Positions 7,416-15,781 of a stretch of 64,000 bases of DNA are shown here, piece after piece. The first letter of the stretch is position 1; every line of letters begins with the position of its first letter. The DNA is from 2-12-FULL-35-15 sp036386835 (lineage in GTDB: Bacteria; Bacteroidota; Bacteroidia; 2-12-FULL-35-15): NCBI GenBank assembly GCA_036386835.1, contig DASVUX010000029.1, positions 1-64,000 of the forward strand, in the 5' to 3' direction. Position numbers and translations under genes: made by a program. The notes below the pieces were generated by a model that was given only the letters and a program-made list of their open reading frames with translations, did not search any database and was not told the DNA's origin.

Positions 7416-9146
7416 ATGCTTTCCCGCCTAGTGTTCATGTGTTGCCTGCTGTCTTCCGTTCTTCTGAACGCACAGAAAGGTACATCATTGCAGATCCTTT
7501 CTGCAGGGAATGAAAGCATCCTCAAAAGAATAGAGTACCGCAAAGATCTTCCTACAAAAGCACTTATTGATAAAGAGCTGCAGCGTGTGCTGTCAGTCTG
7601 CTACGATAACGCCTATTTAACTGCCGCCTACGACAGCATCATAAAAGATTCCTTATCTGTAAAAGCATACCTGAACTTTGGCGCTCAGTACAAATGGGCG
7701 TTGCTGAGTCCGGGTAATGTAGACGAAGGCGTATTGAGTGAGATCGGTTTCCGTGAAAAGCTCTATAACAACAAGCCTTTGAAGTATAAAGAGGTGAGGC
7801 GCCTGCGTGAACGGATTGTCAGGTATTATGAGAACAATGGTTATCCTTTTGCTTCAGTGAAGCTGGATAATATTATCATTGAAGGCGAGAAGATCTCTGC
7901 GTCCTTGCTCGTTGAAAAGAACAGGGAAGTCGCGATTGACAGTGTCGTGATAAAAGGCACAGCTAAGATCGCCCCTGTTTACATGTACAACTATCTCGGG
8001 ATAAAACCGGGAAGCTTATATGATGAAAGCCGTTTGGAGAAAGTGAATGCCCGCCTCCGTGAATTACCTTTTGTTACTGTGAGAAAACCTTCATCCGTGA
8101 CTTTTACAAATAAGCAAAACAAGCTTACGCTGAACCTTGATAAGAAACGCGCGAGCCAGTTTGACGGAATCATCGGGATCCTTCCGGACAATAACACGGG
8201 AAAGATCCTGTTCACCGGTGATGTGAGATTAAAATTGCAGAACGGCCTGGGACGGGGCGAGCTGATTGACCTGAACTGGAGAAGGCTCCAAACACAAACA
8301 CAGGACCTGAAAGCAAGGGTTGTTTATCCCTTTATCCTCCGGACACCTTTTGGTGTCGATTATAATTTCAAACTATATAAAAAAGACACCACGTTCCTGG
8401 ATGTACAGCAAAATATAGGCTTACAGTACATGCTGATCGGTGGGAACTACCTGAAGCTGTTTTATAACAACAAAAATTCATCGCTGCTTTCCACGAAAGG
8501 ACTGGAATATGTCTCGGTGCTGCCGCCTTATGCGGATGTGCGTACAAACATGTACGGGATCGGCCTGCGTTTCGAGCAGCTGGATTACAGGCTGAACCCG
8601 CGGAAAGGATTTTTCGTGCTGGTGAATGCAAGCGCGGGAACCAAGAACATCAGGAAGAACCTCAAAATAAATCCGGTGGTGTACGACAAGGTAAGGCTCA
8701 ACTCTACACTTTATAATGCTGACCTGGAGGCGAATTTCTTTGTGCCTTTTGGCGACAGGAGTACATTTAAGATCGGAACACAATCCGCGTTTCTGTACGG
8801 AGAAACCATCTTTCAGAATGAGCTTTACAGGATTGGGGGGCTTCGTACGCTAAGAGGATTTGATGAAGAATCCATTTTTGCTTCGGCATATTCTGTGTTA
8901 ACACTGGAATACCGTTTTATTCTCGAGCAGAACAGTTACCTATATGTTTTTGGCGACCAGGCATTTTATGAAAGCAGGCAGGTGAATAATTATGTGTATG
9001 ATCACCCGGTAGGTTTCGGAGCCGGGATCAGCTTTGAGACCAAGGCGGGGATTTTCTCTATTAACTATGCTTTGGGAAAACAGTTCAACAACCCGATCCA
9101 GCTTCGCAGCGGAAAAATCCATTTTGGGATTGTGAATTATTTTTAA
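7416..9146 (+). CDS. BamA/TamA-family outer membrane protein
   Basis: A 576-aa protein with a signal peptide (cleavage near LLNAQ, residue 20), POTRA-like repeats in about 100-235 (including VDSVVIKGTAKIAPVYMYNYLGIKPGSLYDES) and a C-terminal surface-antigen beta-barrel with the family hallmark GGLRTLRGFDEESIF near 475 and a terminal aromatic strand (HFGIVNYF). It is shorter than essential BamA (usually over 750 aa with five POTRAs), so it is more likely a TamA-like or accessory Omp85 protein of the outer membrane than BamA itself. It stands alone between two repeat-rich gaps. Confidence 0.85.
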   Translation: MLSRLVFMCCLLSSVLLNAQKGTSLQILSAGNESILKRIEYRKDLPTKALIDKELQRVLSVCYDNAYLTAAYDSIIKDSLSVKAYLNFGAQYKWALLSPGNVDEGVLSEIGFREKLYNNKPLKYKEVRRLRERIVRYYENNGYPFASVKLDNIIIEGEKISASLLVEKNREVAIDSVVIKGTAKIAPVYMYNYLGIKPGSLYDESRLEKVNARLRELPFVTVRKPSSVTFTNKQNKLTLNLDKKRASQFDGIIGILPDNNTGKILFTGDVRLKLQNGLGRGELIDLNWRRLQTQTQDLKARVVYPFILRTPFGVDYNFKLYKKDTTFLDVQQNIGLQYMLIGGNYLKLFYNNKNSSLLSTKGLEYVSVLPPYADVRTNMYGIGLRFEQLDYRLNPRKGFFVLVNASAGTKNIRKNLKINPVVYDKVRLNSTLYNADLEANFFVPFGDRSTFKIGTQSAFLYGETIFQNELYRIGGLRTLRGFDEESIFASAYSVLTLEYRFILEQNSYLYVFGDQAFYESRQVNNYVYDHPVGFGAGISFETKAGIFSINYALGKQFNNPIQLRSGKIHFGIVNYF

Positions 9147-9167
9147 GCAATAAAATTTTATTGTGCC

Positions 9168-9195
9168 GTCATCCCGTGCTTCGGCACGGGACCTG
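9168..9195 (+). repeat. Palindromic repeat copy 1 (GTCATCCCGTGC type)
   Basis: A 28-bp element reading GTCATCCCGTGC, a short loop, then GCACGGGACCTG. The halves CCCGTGC and GCACGGG pair to form a hairpin. It lies 22 bases past the barrel gene stop and could also help end that transcript. Confidence 0.75.
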
Positions 9196-9252
9196 TTAAT
9201 TAGAACTAAATCAGGGTAGGACTTTTTTTGGAAACTAAATTATAAACCTACT

Positions 9253-9280
9253 GTCATCCCGTGCTCCGACACGGGATCTG
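9253..9280 (+). repeat. Palindromic repeat copy 2, left flank of the GIY-YIG remnant
   Basis: The element reads GTCATCCCGTGCTCCGACAC followed by GGGATCTG. It matches the reverse complement of the copy at 9611-9638 at 26 of 28 positions, so the two form inverted flanks around the pseudogene. Confidence 0.8.
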
Positions 9281-9306
9281 TATATATAGGACTTAATATT
9301 CGAACA

Positions 9307-9601
9307 TTATACCCAATCTGCTGCCAAATCAACCAAGTCCGAATTCATGGTTTTTATCAGAATCATCCTTCCACACCCTTTTCCATTCCTTTAACTGCTT
9401 TTCCCTTCTAATAGCTTGTTCTATTTAAACATGTATTTCATAAAATAAAAGCTCAGTGACATTATATTTTTTTGTAAGGACTGAGCCTTCCCCTGCACGG
9501 TGTTCTTGAATTCTTCTTTCCAGATTATTCGTAACACCAATATAAAGAACCGTTCGATTCTTATTGGATAAAATATAAGCATATGCTTTGTTTAAATTCA
9601 T
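9307..9601 (-). pseudogene. GIY-YIG (URI-type) endonuclease pseudogene
   Basis: Read on the minus strand from the ATG at 9601 it gives MNLNKAYAYILSNKNR, then LYIGVTNNLERRIQEH, the GIY-YIG core with its conserved arginine, typical of the 80-100-aa single-domain family. The frame meets a TAA at 9425-9427, then continues as IEQAIRREKQLKEWKR, exactly the expected family C-terminus. After WKRVWKDD one extra base shifts the frame; the shifted frame resumes LIKTMNSDLVDLAADWV and a stop at 9307. Two independent lesions therefore inactivate a gene that would otherwise encode about 97 residues. The truncated first part (58 codons) lacks the C-terminal helix and is unlikely to work. Confidence 0.85.
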
Positions 9602-9610
9602 TCTAAGTGG

Positions 9611-9638
9611 CAGATCCCGTGTCGGGGCACGGGATGAC
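9611..9638 (-). repeat. Palindromic repeat copy 3, right flank of the GIY-YIG remnant
   Basis: Top strand begins CAGATCCCGTGTCGGGGCAC and ends GGGATGAC, the inverse orientation of copy 2. It begins 9 bases upstream of the pseudogene start codon. Confidence 0.8.
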
Positions 9639-9794
9639 GTAAAAATTATGATTTTCTTTTAAATTGAAATAAAGGTTCTATATAAAGCGAATCCATGTTG
9701 AGGCACGGGATGGCAGTAAAATTATGATTTTCCTTTAAATTGAAATAAAGGTTTCGTATTAAAGAACAGATCCCGTGTCGGAGCACGGGATGAC
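9639..9794. repeat. Two tandem spacer-plus-palindrome units of 77 and 79 bp
   Basis: Unit 1 (9639-9715) and unit 2 (9716-9794) share the spacer GTAAAA-TTATGATTTTC followed by TTTAAATTGAAATAAAGGTT and each ends in a palindromic repeat (9688-9715, degenerate; 9767-9794, intact). Together with copy 3 they form a short array of three palindromes, evidently made by tandem duplication. Confidence 0.8.
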
Positions 9795-9921
9795 TTCAAG
9801 TTATGATGCTGCTTTAAAAGAGCTAATACTGCTTTCAGGATGCAGTGAATAAGCCTAATTTTCCCTTCCTTACCAAGCGATTTTTTACGTAAATTAGCCT
9901 TTCAAATTTTCTTGGGTTTTA

Positions 9922-11385
9922 ATGGAGATCTTATTATTAATTATCGGGCTGGGATTGGGTTTTGTGATCGCATTTTTATTTTTTAAAAATAAAAATTCAG
10001 CGGTTGCCGATACCTCTTTTTTCGATGCAAAGATCGTTGAGCTGGAAAAGCAAAAGCTGGTGGCCGATACGAACTTCACCAATGCTGAAAAAGAAATTGC
10101 CCGTTTAAGTACGGAGCTGAAAGAGCTGAAAGAACAATTCCATCTGGAGCTGAATGAGGAACGTGAAAAGAATACACTGGTGCTGAACACCGAAAAGGAA
10201 AAAGCAACTGCCGAGATTAATAACCTGAGAAAAGAGCTGAACGATGCAAACATCACCATCGCAAAAGCAAGGGAAGCCTTCAGGGCACAGGAAGAAAAAT
10301 TCGTTACCCTGAAATCAGAGCTGGAGAATGTCCATAAAAGATACAGCACCGAATTCGAAGTGATCGCCAATAAGATCCTCGAGGAAAAATCCGTTAAGTT
10401 CACCGAACAAAACCGTTCCAACCTGGACATCATATTAAACCCGCTTAAAGAGAACATCAAGGCTTTCGAAGAGAAAGTGGAGAAAGCATATAAAGCGGAA
10501 TCGGATGAACGCATTGTTTTAAAAACAGAGATCAAGAACCTCATCGAGCTGAACCAGCGCATCAGCGATGAAGCAAACAATCTTGCGAAAGCATTGAAGG
10601 GTGATAACAAAAAGCAGGGTAACTGGGGCGAGATCATCCTTGAAAAGGTGCTTGAACGTTCAGGTCTTGTAAAAGAACAGGAATACCGGACGCAATTCAG
10701 CACAAATAACAGTGAAGGAAAACGGATCCAGCCGGATGCAGTGATCATGCTGCCGGATAACAAGCACATCATCGTGGATGCGAAAGTTTCCCTGATCGCT
10801 TATGAAGCATTTGTGAATTGCCATACCGAAGACGACAAAGAGCGCTTTATCCGTGAGCATCTTGCATCTGTCCGCAGCCATGTAAAATTACTGAGCGATA
10901 AAGATTATCACAGCTCTTCTGATTTCAATACGCCTGATTTTGTCCTCTTATTCATCCCGATCGAATCCTCGTTCAGTGTTGCCGTTCAGGCCGACCAGGA
11001 ATTGTTCAGCTACGCATGGGACAGGAAGATCGTGATTGTGAGTCCTTCCACATTGCTCGCCACCCTGCGAACGATTGCTTCTCTGTGGAAACAGGAACGC
11101 CAGACAAAAAATGTAATGGAGATCGCACGCCAGGGCGGTGAGCTGTATGATAAGTTCGTGGGCTTCCTGGAAGACATGCAGAAGATAGAGCGTTCCATAG
11201 AAGCGTCATCAAAAGCATACAGCGATGCAGTAAATAAGTTAAGCACCGGCAGCGGCAATATCGTTAAGCGTATCCAGAATATAAAGGAGCTGGGAGCGAA
11301 AACAAACAAAGACAAGCAGATTCCTGCCAAATTCTTGACATCAGACGAGCCTTCACAATTAACCGAAGATAAAAACCCTATATGA
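9922..11385 (+). CDS. rmuC: DNA recombination protein RmuC
   Basis: A 487-aa protein with an N-terminal membrane anchor (residues 1-21, LLLIIGLGLGFVIAFLFF), a long coiled coil at about 30-200 rich in E/K/L, and the RmuC nuclease-like domain at about 205-440 (NWGEIILEKVLERSGLV, DAKVSLIAYEAFV, FVLLFIPIESSFSVA). RmuC proteins limit recombination at inverted repeats and are PD-(D/E)XK-related; the exact role in this lineage is not known. The stop overlaps the next start in ATGA (4 bases), so it is probably co-translated with the GWxTD lipoprotein gene. Confidence 0.95.
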   Translation: MEILLLIIGLGLGFVIAFLFFKNKNSAVADTSFFDAKIVELEKQKLVADTNFTNAEKEIARLSTELKELKEQFHLELNEEREKNTLVLNTEKEKATAEINNLRKELNDANITIAKAREAFRAQEEKFVTLKSELENVHKRYSTEFEVIANKILEEKSVKFTEQNRSNLDIILNPLKENIKAFEEKVEKAYKAESDERIVLKTEIKNLIELNQRISDEANNLAKALKGDNKKQGNWGEIILEKVLERSGLVKEQEYRTQFSTNNSEGKRIQPDAVIMLPDNKHIIVDAKVSLIAYEAFVNCHTEDDKERFIREHLASVRSHVKLLSDKDYHSSSDFNTPDFVLLFIPIESSFSVAVQADQELFSYAWDRKIVIVSPSTLLATLRTIASLWKQERQTKNVMEIARQGGELYDKFVGFLEDMQKIERSIEASSKAYSDAVNKLSTGSGNIVKRIQNIKELGAKTNKDKQIPAKFLTSDEPSQLTEDKNPI

Positions 11386-12644
11386 GGAAATGCTTTCTAT
11401 ACATGCTGATCGCGTTCGTAACATTCTCCTGCGGAAGCACTAAGCAAACTTCCAATGTGGCTCAGAACCCGAGCTACAAGAAGGAAATAAATACCATGCA
11501 CCCGCAGTTCACTGTTTTTAATTCAGGCGATTCAGTTTCCGAGCTTCATTACAAGGTGGCAAGCAAAGAATTATTATACACACGTCCTGACGGTATTAAT
11601 TTCTTTTCAAATGTGCTAATTTCATACAGGTTGTATTCTTCCTTCGATTCAAGGGAGATCCTTGACAGCGGTTCTGTAAGACTTGTAGACCAGAACAATG
11701 CCGGGGCAGATAAATTCCTCATCGGTAAAATGACGGTGAAAGCGAAGTCGCCCCACAGCTATATCGTCCGCCTCCGGGTAACAGACCTTAACCGCAATAA
11801 TGAAGCAACAGCCGTTGTTCCCATTGAGAAGGATAATTCACTGAACCGCCAGAATTTCCTTGTCCGCTCCGCAGAGAATGAAGCGCCAATATTTCGGAGC
11901 TATGTAAAATCAGGCGAAGAAGTGATCATTGATTATAAATCAAAAATGAGCATCTCCGTGTTTGTACGGTATTACAGGAGGGATTTTCCGCTTGCAGTTC
12001 CTCCGTTTTCCATGGCGGAGCCAAAGCCTTTCCAGTACAGGGCGGATAGCTCATACATTATTCAAATGGATAACGGGAGCATTAAATTCAGATCGGATAA
12101 AAAAGGCTTTTACCATTTCCAGCTGGACACGACCAAGCGTGACGGGATCACACTTTTTAATTTTTCAGATGCTTTCCCTGATATAAAAAGGGCCGAAGAC
12201 ATGGTCCTTCCATTAAGGTTCATCACTTCCAAACAGGAATACGAAGAGCTGACGACCAGCATGAACAAAAAAGCAAGTGTAGAGAAATTCTGGATGGATT
12301 GCACTGGGAACCAGGAAAGGGCGAAAGAAATCATCCGTAAATATTATAACCGCGTACAGGACGGCAATTCGTTTTTTACTTCCTATGTGGAAGGCTGGAA
12401 AACAGACCGCGGGATGATCTACCTTATTTACGGTGCCCCTAACACGATCTACAAGACAGGTAATTCCGAAACATGGACTTACGGGGATGGTAACAATATC
12501 AACTCACTTACATATACTTTTTCAAAAGTGAATAATCCGTTCACAGACAATGATTATTCCCTCGATCGGTCCGTTTCCTATAAGCAGTCGTGGTACTCGG
12601 CAGTGGACATCTGGAGACAGGGAAGGGCATATTTACAGGATTAA
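11382..12644 (+). CDS. GWxTD-domain lipoprotein
   Basis: A 420-aa protein with a lipoprotein signal peptide (lipobox around TFSC, Cys17) and a C-terminal GWxTD domain, whose signature GWKTDRGMIYLIYGAP begins near residue 337. The middle is beta-rich and unassigned. GWxTD proteins occur in Bacteroidetes and Acidobacteria and have no settled function; the protein should sit in the inner leaflet of the outer membrane or in the periplasm. It overlaps rmuC by 4 bases and is followed 14 bases later by rlmB, suggesting one transcript. Confidence 0.88.
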   Translation: MRKCFLYMLIAFVTFSCGSTKQTSNVAQNPSYKKEINTMHPQFTVFNSGDSVSELHYKVASKELLYTRPDGINFFSNVLISYRLYSSFDSREILDSGSVRLVDQNNAGADKFLIGKMTVKAKSPHSYIVRLRVTDLNRNNEATAVVPIEKDNSLNRQNFLVRSAENEAPIFRSYVKSGEEVIIDYKSKMSISVFVRYYRRDFPLAVPPFSMAEPKPFQYRADSSYIIQMDNGSIKFRSDKKGFYHFQLDTTKRDGITLFNFSDAFPDIKRAEDMVLPLRFITSKQEYEELTTSMNKKASVEKFWMDCTGNQERAKEIIRKYYNRVQDGNSFFTSYVEGWKTDRGMIYLIYGAPNTIYKTGNSETWTYGDGNNINSLTYTFSKVNNPFTDNDYSLDRSVSYKQSWYSAVDIWRQGRAYLQD

Positions 12645-12658
12645 ATTACATCAGCATT

Positions 12659-13420
12659 ATGCAGACAAAAGAGCAGCAAAAGGAAAATGAAAATATGATC
12701 TTCGGCATACGCCCGGTGATCGAAGCATTGAAAGCAGGCAAGGAGATTGACAGGCTGTTCGTTCAGAATGGTTTAAAGAACGAGCTTTTTGGTGAAATGA
12801 TGGGTATGCTGAAGAAGCACAATGTATTGTATCAATACGTCCCTTTGGAAAAACTGAACAGGTTGACTTCAAAGAACCACCAGGGTGTTGTCGGTTATAT
12901 TTCTTCAATAGAATATCATAAGATCCAGGACATCCTTCCGAAGATTTTTGACAAGGGTAAAACTCCGCTTGTGCTGATACTAGACAGGATCACTGACGTC
13001 CGGAATTTCGGTGCGATCGCGCGTACAGCTGAATGCTCAGGAGTTGATGCCATCATCATTCCACAGAAAGGCGCAGCACAGATCAATGCCGATGCTATAA
13101 AAACTTCCGCAGGCGCTTTGCATAAAATCCCGGTTTGCAGGGAAGAGAACCTTAAACAGGTCATTGAATATCTTCGCGAAAGCGGCCTGCAGGTGGTTGC
13201 CTGCACGGAAAAAACAGACAATAATTACTACCAGGTTGATCTTACCTTACCGGTCGCGATCATGATGGGATCAGAGGAAGACGGGATCTCTCCTGAATAT
13301 TTAAAGCTCTCGGATGAGCAGGTCCGCATTCCACTTCTTGGAAAGATCGGTTCGCTCAACGTTTCAGTTGCAGCGGGGATCATGATGTACGAAGTGGTGA
13401 AGCAGCGCCTGAATGAATAA
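12659..13420 (+). CDS. rlmB: 23S rRNA (guanosine-2'-O-)-methyltransferase, RlmB/TrmH family
   Basis: A 253-aa SPOUT methyltransferase. The N-terminal substrate-binding domain is seen at about 15-85 (MIFGIRPVIEALKAGKEIDRLFVQ in two parts) and the knotted SPOUT domain at about 100-250 with LDRITDVRNFGAIARTAE, MMGSEEDGISPE and SLNVSVAAGIMMYE, the SAM-binding loop. It methylates ribose of a guanosine in 23S rRNA (G2251 in E. coli). I chose the ATG at 12659; an in-frame upstream start at 12590 would overlap the GWxTD gene by 55 bases and adds residues that do not fit the family. Confidence 0.92.
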   Translation: MQTKEQQKENENMIFGIRPVIEALKAGKEIDRLFVQNGLKNELFGEMMGMLKKHNVLYQYVPLEKLNRLTSKNHQGVVGYISSIEYHKIQDILPKIFDKGKTPLVLILDRITDVRNFGAIARTAECSGVDAIIIPQKGAAQINADAIKTSAGALHKIPVCREENLKQVIEYLRESGLQVVACTEKTDNNYYQVDLTLPVAIMMGSEEDGISPEYLKLSDEQVRIPLLGKIGSLNVSVAAGIMMYEVVKQRLNE

Positions 13421-13450
13421 TCTCACACGGTCGGTACTAAATTAATTGCT

Positions 13451-14854
13451 TTGAATAGAGAAAATAAATATCTGCCCTTCATTGCTCTTTTTCTGATCGT
13501 TCTTATTTCACGCCTTCCTTTTTTATCCGCAGGTTATGGAGTGGAAGAAGACTCCTGGGGAATTGCCCTGGCGGCTTTCCATACAAAGCTCAGCGGGATC
13601 TATGAACCTTCACGTTTTCCCGGCCACCCGGTGCAGGAGCTTATTTACTCTGCGCTTTGGGGAACAGGGCCTGTTGTCTTCAATCTACTCTGTGCAATAT
13701 TCAGCGCTGCAGCCACGGTCTATTTTGCCCTGATCATGCGGCATTTTAATTTCAGGCATTACTTCCTTGCTGCCCTCGCTTTTGCTTTTGTGCCGGTAGT
13801 GTACATCAGCAGCACTTACACGATTGATTTTATGTGGTCGGAAACTTTTGTGCTGATGAGCTTTTATCTTCTGCTGAAAAACCGGCTTGTCAGTTCCGGG
13901 ATCCTCCTTGGACTCGCAGTTGGCTGCCGCATTACCTGCGGGGTGATGGTTCTCCCGTATATGCTGATCCTCTGGCAGCAGGGTGATCTGAGAAGCAACA
14001 TGAGGTCGTTTTTTAAAATTACAATTCCGATGGGAATAGTTTCGTTGATCGCATTCCTCCCTGTGATCATTCAATTCGGAACTTCCTTTTTTATGTATTA
14101 CGATCAGTTCCCATATCCGCCCCTTAGTAAAGTCATCTATAAAATGACATTCGGTGTATTCGGTTTTATTGGTTTTACTGCCATCCTGTTCTTTATGCTC
14201 ATTATCCTCTCAGGAAAGAATAAGAATGGCAACGGTGAATTGTTCGCTGGTTCCCTGGATAAGCGTGTAGTATCTGCCTGTTACCTCCTTATTGCCCTTT
14301 ATGTCATTTCCTATTTCCGGCTTCCGCAGAAATCAGGATACATGCTGCCGGTAATCCCTTTTGCTATCATCCTGTTCGGCTACTACCTGTCTTCAAAACA
14401 ATTCCGGATCTTTTCAATCGCAATGATCCTTTCTTCTTTTTTCAGCAGCATTAACCTTACCGATAAATTACGTGGTGCAGAGCATTCGGCACTTGCACTG
14501 AAACATACCATATCAGGCCAGGAGATCTTCTTTGATGTCCTTTCTGGCCCGGTCTTTTCGGATTATTCCAAAAGGAAGCTGAAGATGAAATATACTGATG
14601 AGGTAATTCAAAAGATAAAAGGAACATCTGCTAAAACGCTGATTATTTCCGGCTGGTGGTATAACGAAGTGGTGGTGACAATGCTGGGAGCCCCAACTCC
14701 GAAAAATGTTGTTCTTGTACCTTATATAAATGAGGAAGAAATGAAAAGATATGTTACGGATGGTTATTCGATAACATATCTTCCCGAACAGGATAAATAC
14801 AATGACCTGATGCATAAAATAAATTCAACTGATCAGTTAGCCCAGCCATTTTAA
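13451..14854 (+). CDS. Polytopic membrane protein, probable GT-C-type glycosyltransferase
   Basis: A 467-aa protein with about ten hydrophobic helices and a soluble C-terminal segment of about 110 residues. The first periplasmic loop carries GVEEDSWGIAL near residue 30, the position where GT-C (GT39/ArnT/PMT-like) enzymes carry their acidic catalytic residue. The family therefore seems to be lipid-linked-sugar glycosyltransferases, but the specific donor and acceptor cannot be told. The start is TTG (MNRENKYLPFIALF); no ATG start preserves the first helix. It lies 30 bases after rlmB. Confidence 0.6.
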   Translation: MNRENKYLPFIALFLIVLISRLPFLSAGYGVEEDSWGIALAAFHTKLSGIYEPSRFPGHPVQELIYSALWGTGPVVFNLLCAIFSAAATVYFALIMRHFNFRHYFLAALAFAFVPVVYISSTYTIDFMWSETFVLMSFYLLLKNRLVSSGILLGLAVGCRITCGVMVLPYMLILWQQGDLRSNMRSFFKITIPMGIVSLIAFLPVIIQFGTSFFMYYDQFPYPPLSKVIYKMTFGVFGFIGFTAILFFMLIILSGKNKNGNGELFAGSLDKRVVSACYLLIALYVISYFRLPQKSGYMLPVIPFAIILFGYYLSSKQFRIFSIAMILSSFFSSINLTDKLRGAEHSALALKHTISGQEIFFDVLSGPVFSDYSKRKLKMKYTDEVIQKIKGTSAKTLIISGWWYNEVVVTMLGAPTPKNVVLVPYINEEEMKRYVTDGYSITYLPEQDKYNDLMHKINSTDQLAQPF

Positions 14855-14909
14855 TGGCTTTTAACCGCGGTTTTAAATGCATACATTTACAGTGAAAAAT
14901 AATTAAGAG

Positions 14910-15296
14910 ATGCCGACAATTGAGCAGAAGTATGAGATGAGTGCAACACCGGAAGAAGTGTTTGAGGCATTGGTGAATCCTGATGTGATCCAGACCTGGA
15001 GCGGGGACGAAGCAAAAATGGGTTCGAACCCGGGCGATACGTTCTCGCTGTGGGGTGGACAGATGTTTGGAAAGAACCTTGAGATTGTTCCGAATAAACG
15101 GATTGTGCAGGAATGGAGTTATGATCAATGGGATGCGCCTTCGAAAGTGACATTAAACCTGAAGGCCAAAGGGAAGAAGACCATCGTAGAGCTTCTGCAT
15201 GAAGATGTGCCTGAGAAATCGATGAGAACCATTACGGAAAGCTGGAACTCGTATTATTTCGGGGCCATGCAGGAAATGTTTGAAGAAAAGAAATAA
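14910..15296 (+). CDS. SRPBCC-domain protein (AHSA1-like)
   Basis: A 128-aa single-domain protein of the START/Bet v 1-like superfamily, AHSA1 subgroup. It shows the typical opening IEQKYEMSATPEEVFEALVNP, the loop WSGDEAKM, the strand RIVQEWSYDQWD and the C-terminal helix TESWNSYYFGAMQEMFEE. Such cytosolic proteins bind hydrophobic ligands; the function of most bacterial members is unknown. It is followed 20 bases later by a small lipoprotein gene. Confidence 0.85.
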   Translation: MPTIEQKYEMSATPEEVFEALVNPDVIQTWSGDEAKMGSNPGDTFSLWGGQMFGKNLEIVPNKRIVQEWSYDQWDAPSKVTLNLKAKGKKTIVELLHEDVPEKSMRTITESWNSYYFGAMQEMFEEKK

Positions 15297-15316
15297 GATC
15301 TTTAAATCATAATTGT

Positions 15317-15781
15317 ATGAAGAAAACAATTTACCTGGTTGTACTAATTTTTTCTTTTCCCGCATGCGGGAATAAGGCTGATATCAATTCATTCTCATGG
15401 CTCTCAGGAGAGTGGGTGGGAAAGTATGACAGTGTCCCTGTGTTCGAACAATGGAAAGCGGCTGATGGAAAGATCATGTACGGCAGGGGAGGCGTAAGGA
15501 CTGCAAAGGATACCGTGTTTACTGAAAACATCCGGATTGAAGAAAGGGAAGATGGACTTTATTACCTCGCAACATTGAAAGGCGCTGAAGCTCCTGTTGA
15601 ATTTAAGTTCACTGAATTTAAAAATGATACTGCGGTTTTCGAAAATCCTACGCATGATTTTCCGCAGCGGGTGTTATATGTCAAAAATACTGACGGTACA
15701 TTCTATGCGCAGGTTGACGGAAAGTATGAAGGAAAATACATAAAAGAAGGTTTCCTATACAGAAGGGCCAATGACTGGTAA
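15317..15781 (+). CDS. Small lipoprotein, DUF6265-like
   Basis: A 154-aa protein with a lipoprotein signal peptide (lipobox FPAC, Cys17) and a beta-rich domain opening FSWLSGEWVGKYDSVPVFEQWK and containing FENPTHDFPQRVLY, a pattern that fits the DUF6265 lipocalin-like family. Function unknown; probably anchored in the periplasm or outer membrane. Its last 11 bases overlap the start of the chromate transporter gene. Confidence 0.72.
   Translation: MKKTIYLVVLIFSFPACGNKADINSFSWLSGEWVGKYDSVPVFEQWKAADGKIMYGRGGVRTAKDTVFTENIRIEEREDGLYYLATLKGAEAPVEFKFTEFKNDTAVFENPTHDFPQRVLYVKNTDGTFYAQVDGKYEGKYIKEGFLYRRANDW

Larger units (their letters stand above)
9253..9638. mobile_element. Possible decayed small mobile element: GIY-YIG gene between inverted palindromes
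   Basis: Two 28-bp palindromic repeats in opposite orientation, with GTCAT at both outer ends, enclose a single GIY-YIG-like reading frame that now carries a stop and a frameshift. The gene ends 26 bases from the left repeat and begins 9 bases from the right repeat, so the whole unit is only 386 bp. No target-site duplication was recognised. Calling it mobile is inference from layout and from further copies of the repeat nearby. Confidence 0.4.
9147..9921. other. Gap of 775 bases with palindromic repeats and a broken nuclease gene
   Basis: No intact gene is present. The gap contains five copies of a 28-bp palindromic repeat (9168-9195, 9253-9280, 9611-9638, 9688-9715, 9767-9794), a disrupted GIY-YIG gene between the second and third copies, and a short spacer before rmuC. 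Confidence 0.75.

Noticed and set aside
6767..9921. CRISPR array in the repeat-rich gaps
   Set aside because: Repeats are few, palindromic and irregularly spaced with related spacers; no cas genes are present.
9894..10772. Open frame of 292 codons on the minus strand
   Set aside because: It is antisense to rmuC, is dominated by Ser/Phe from complementary coiled-coil codons, and has no recognisable domain.
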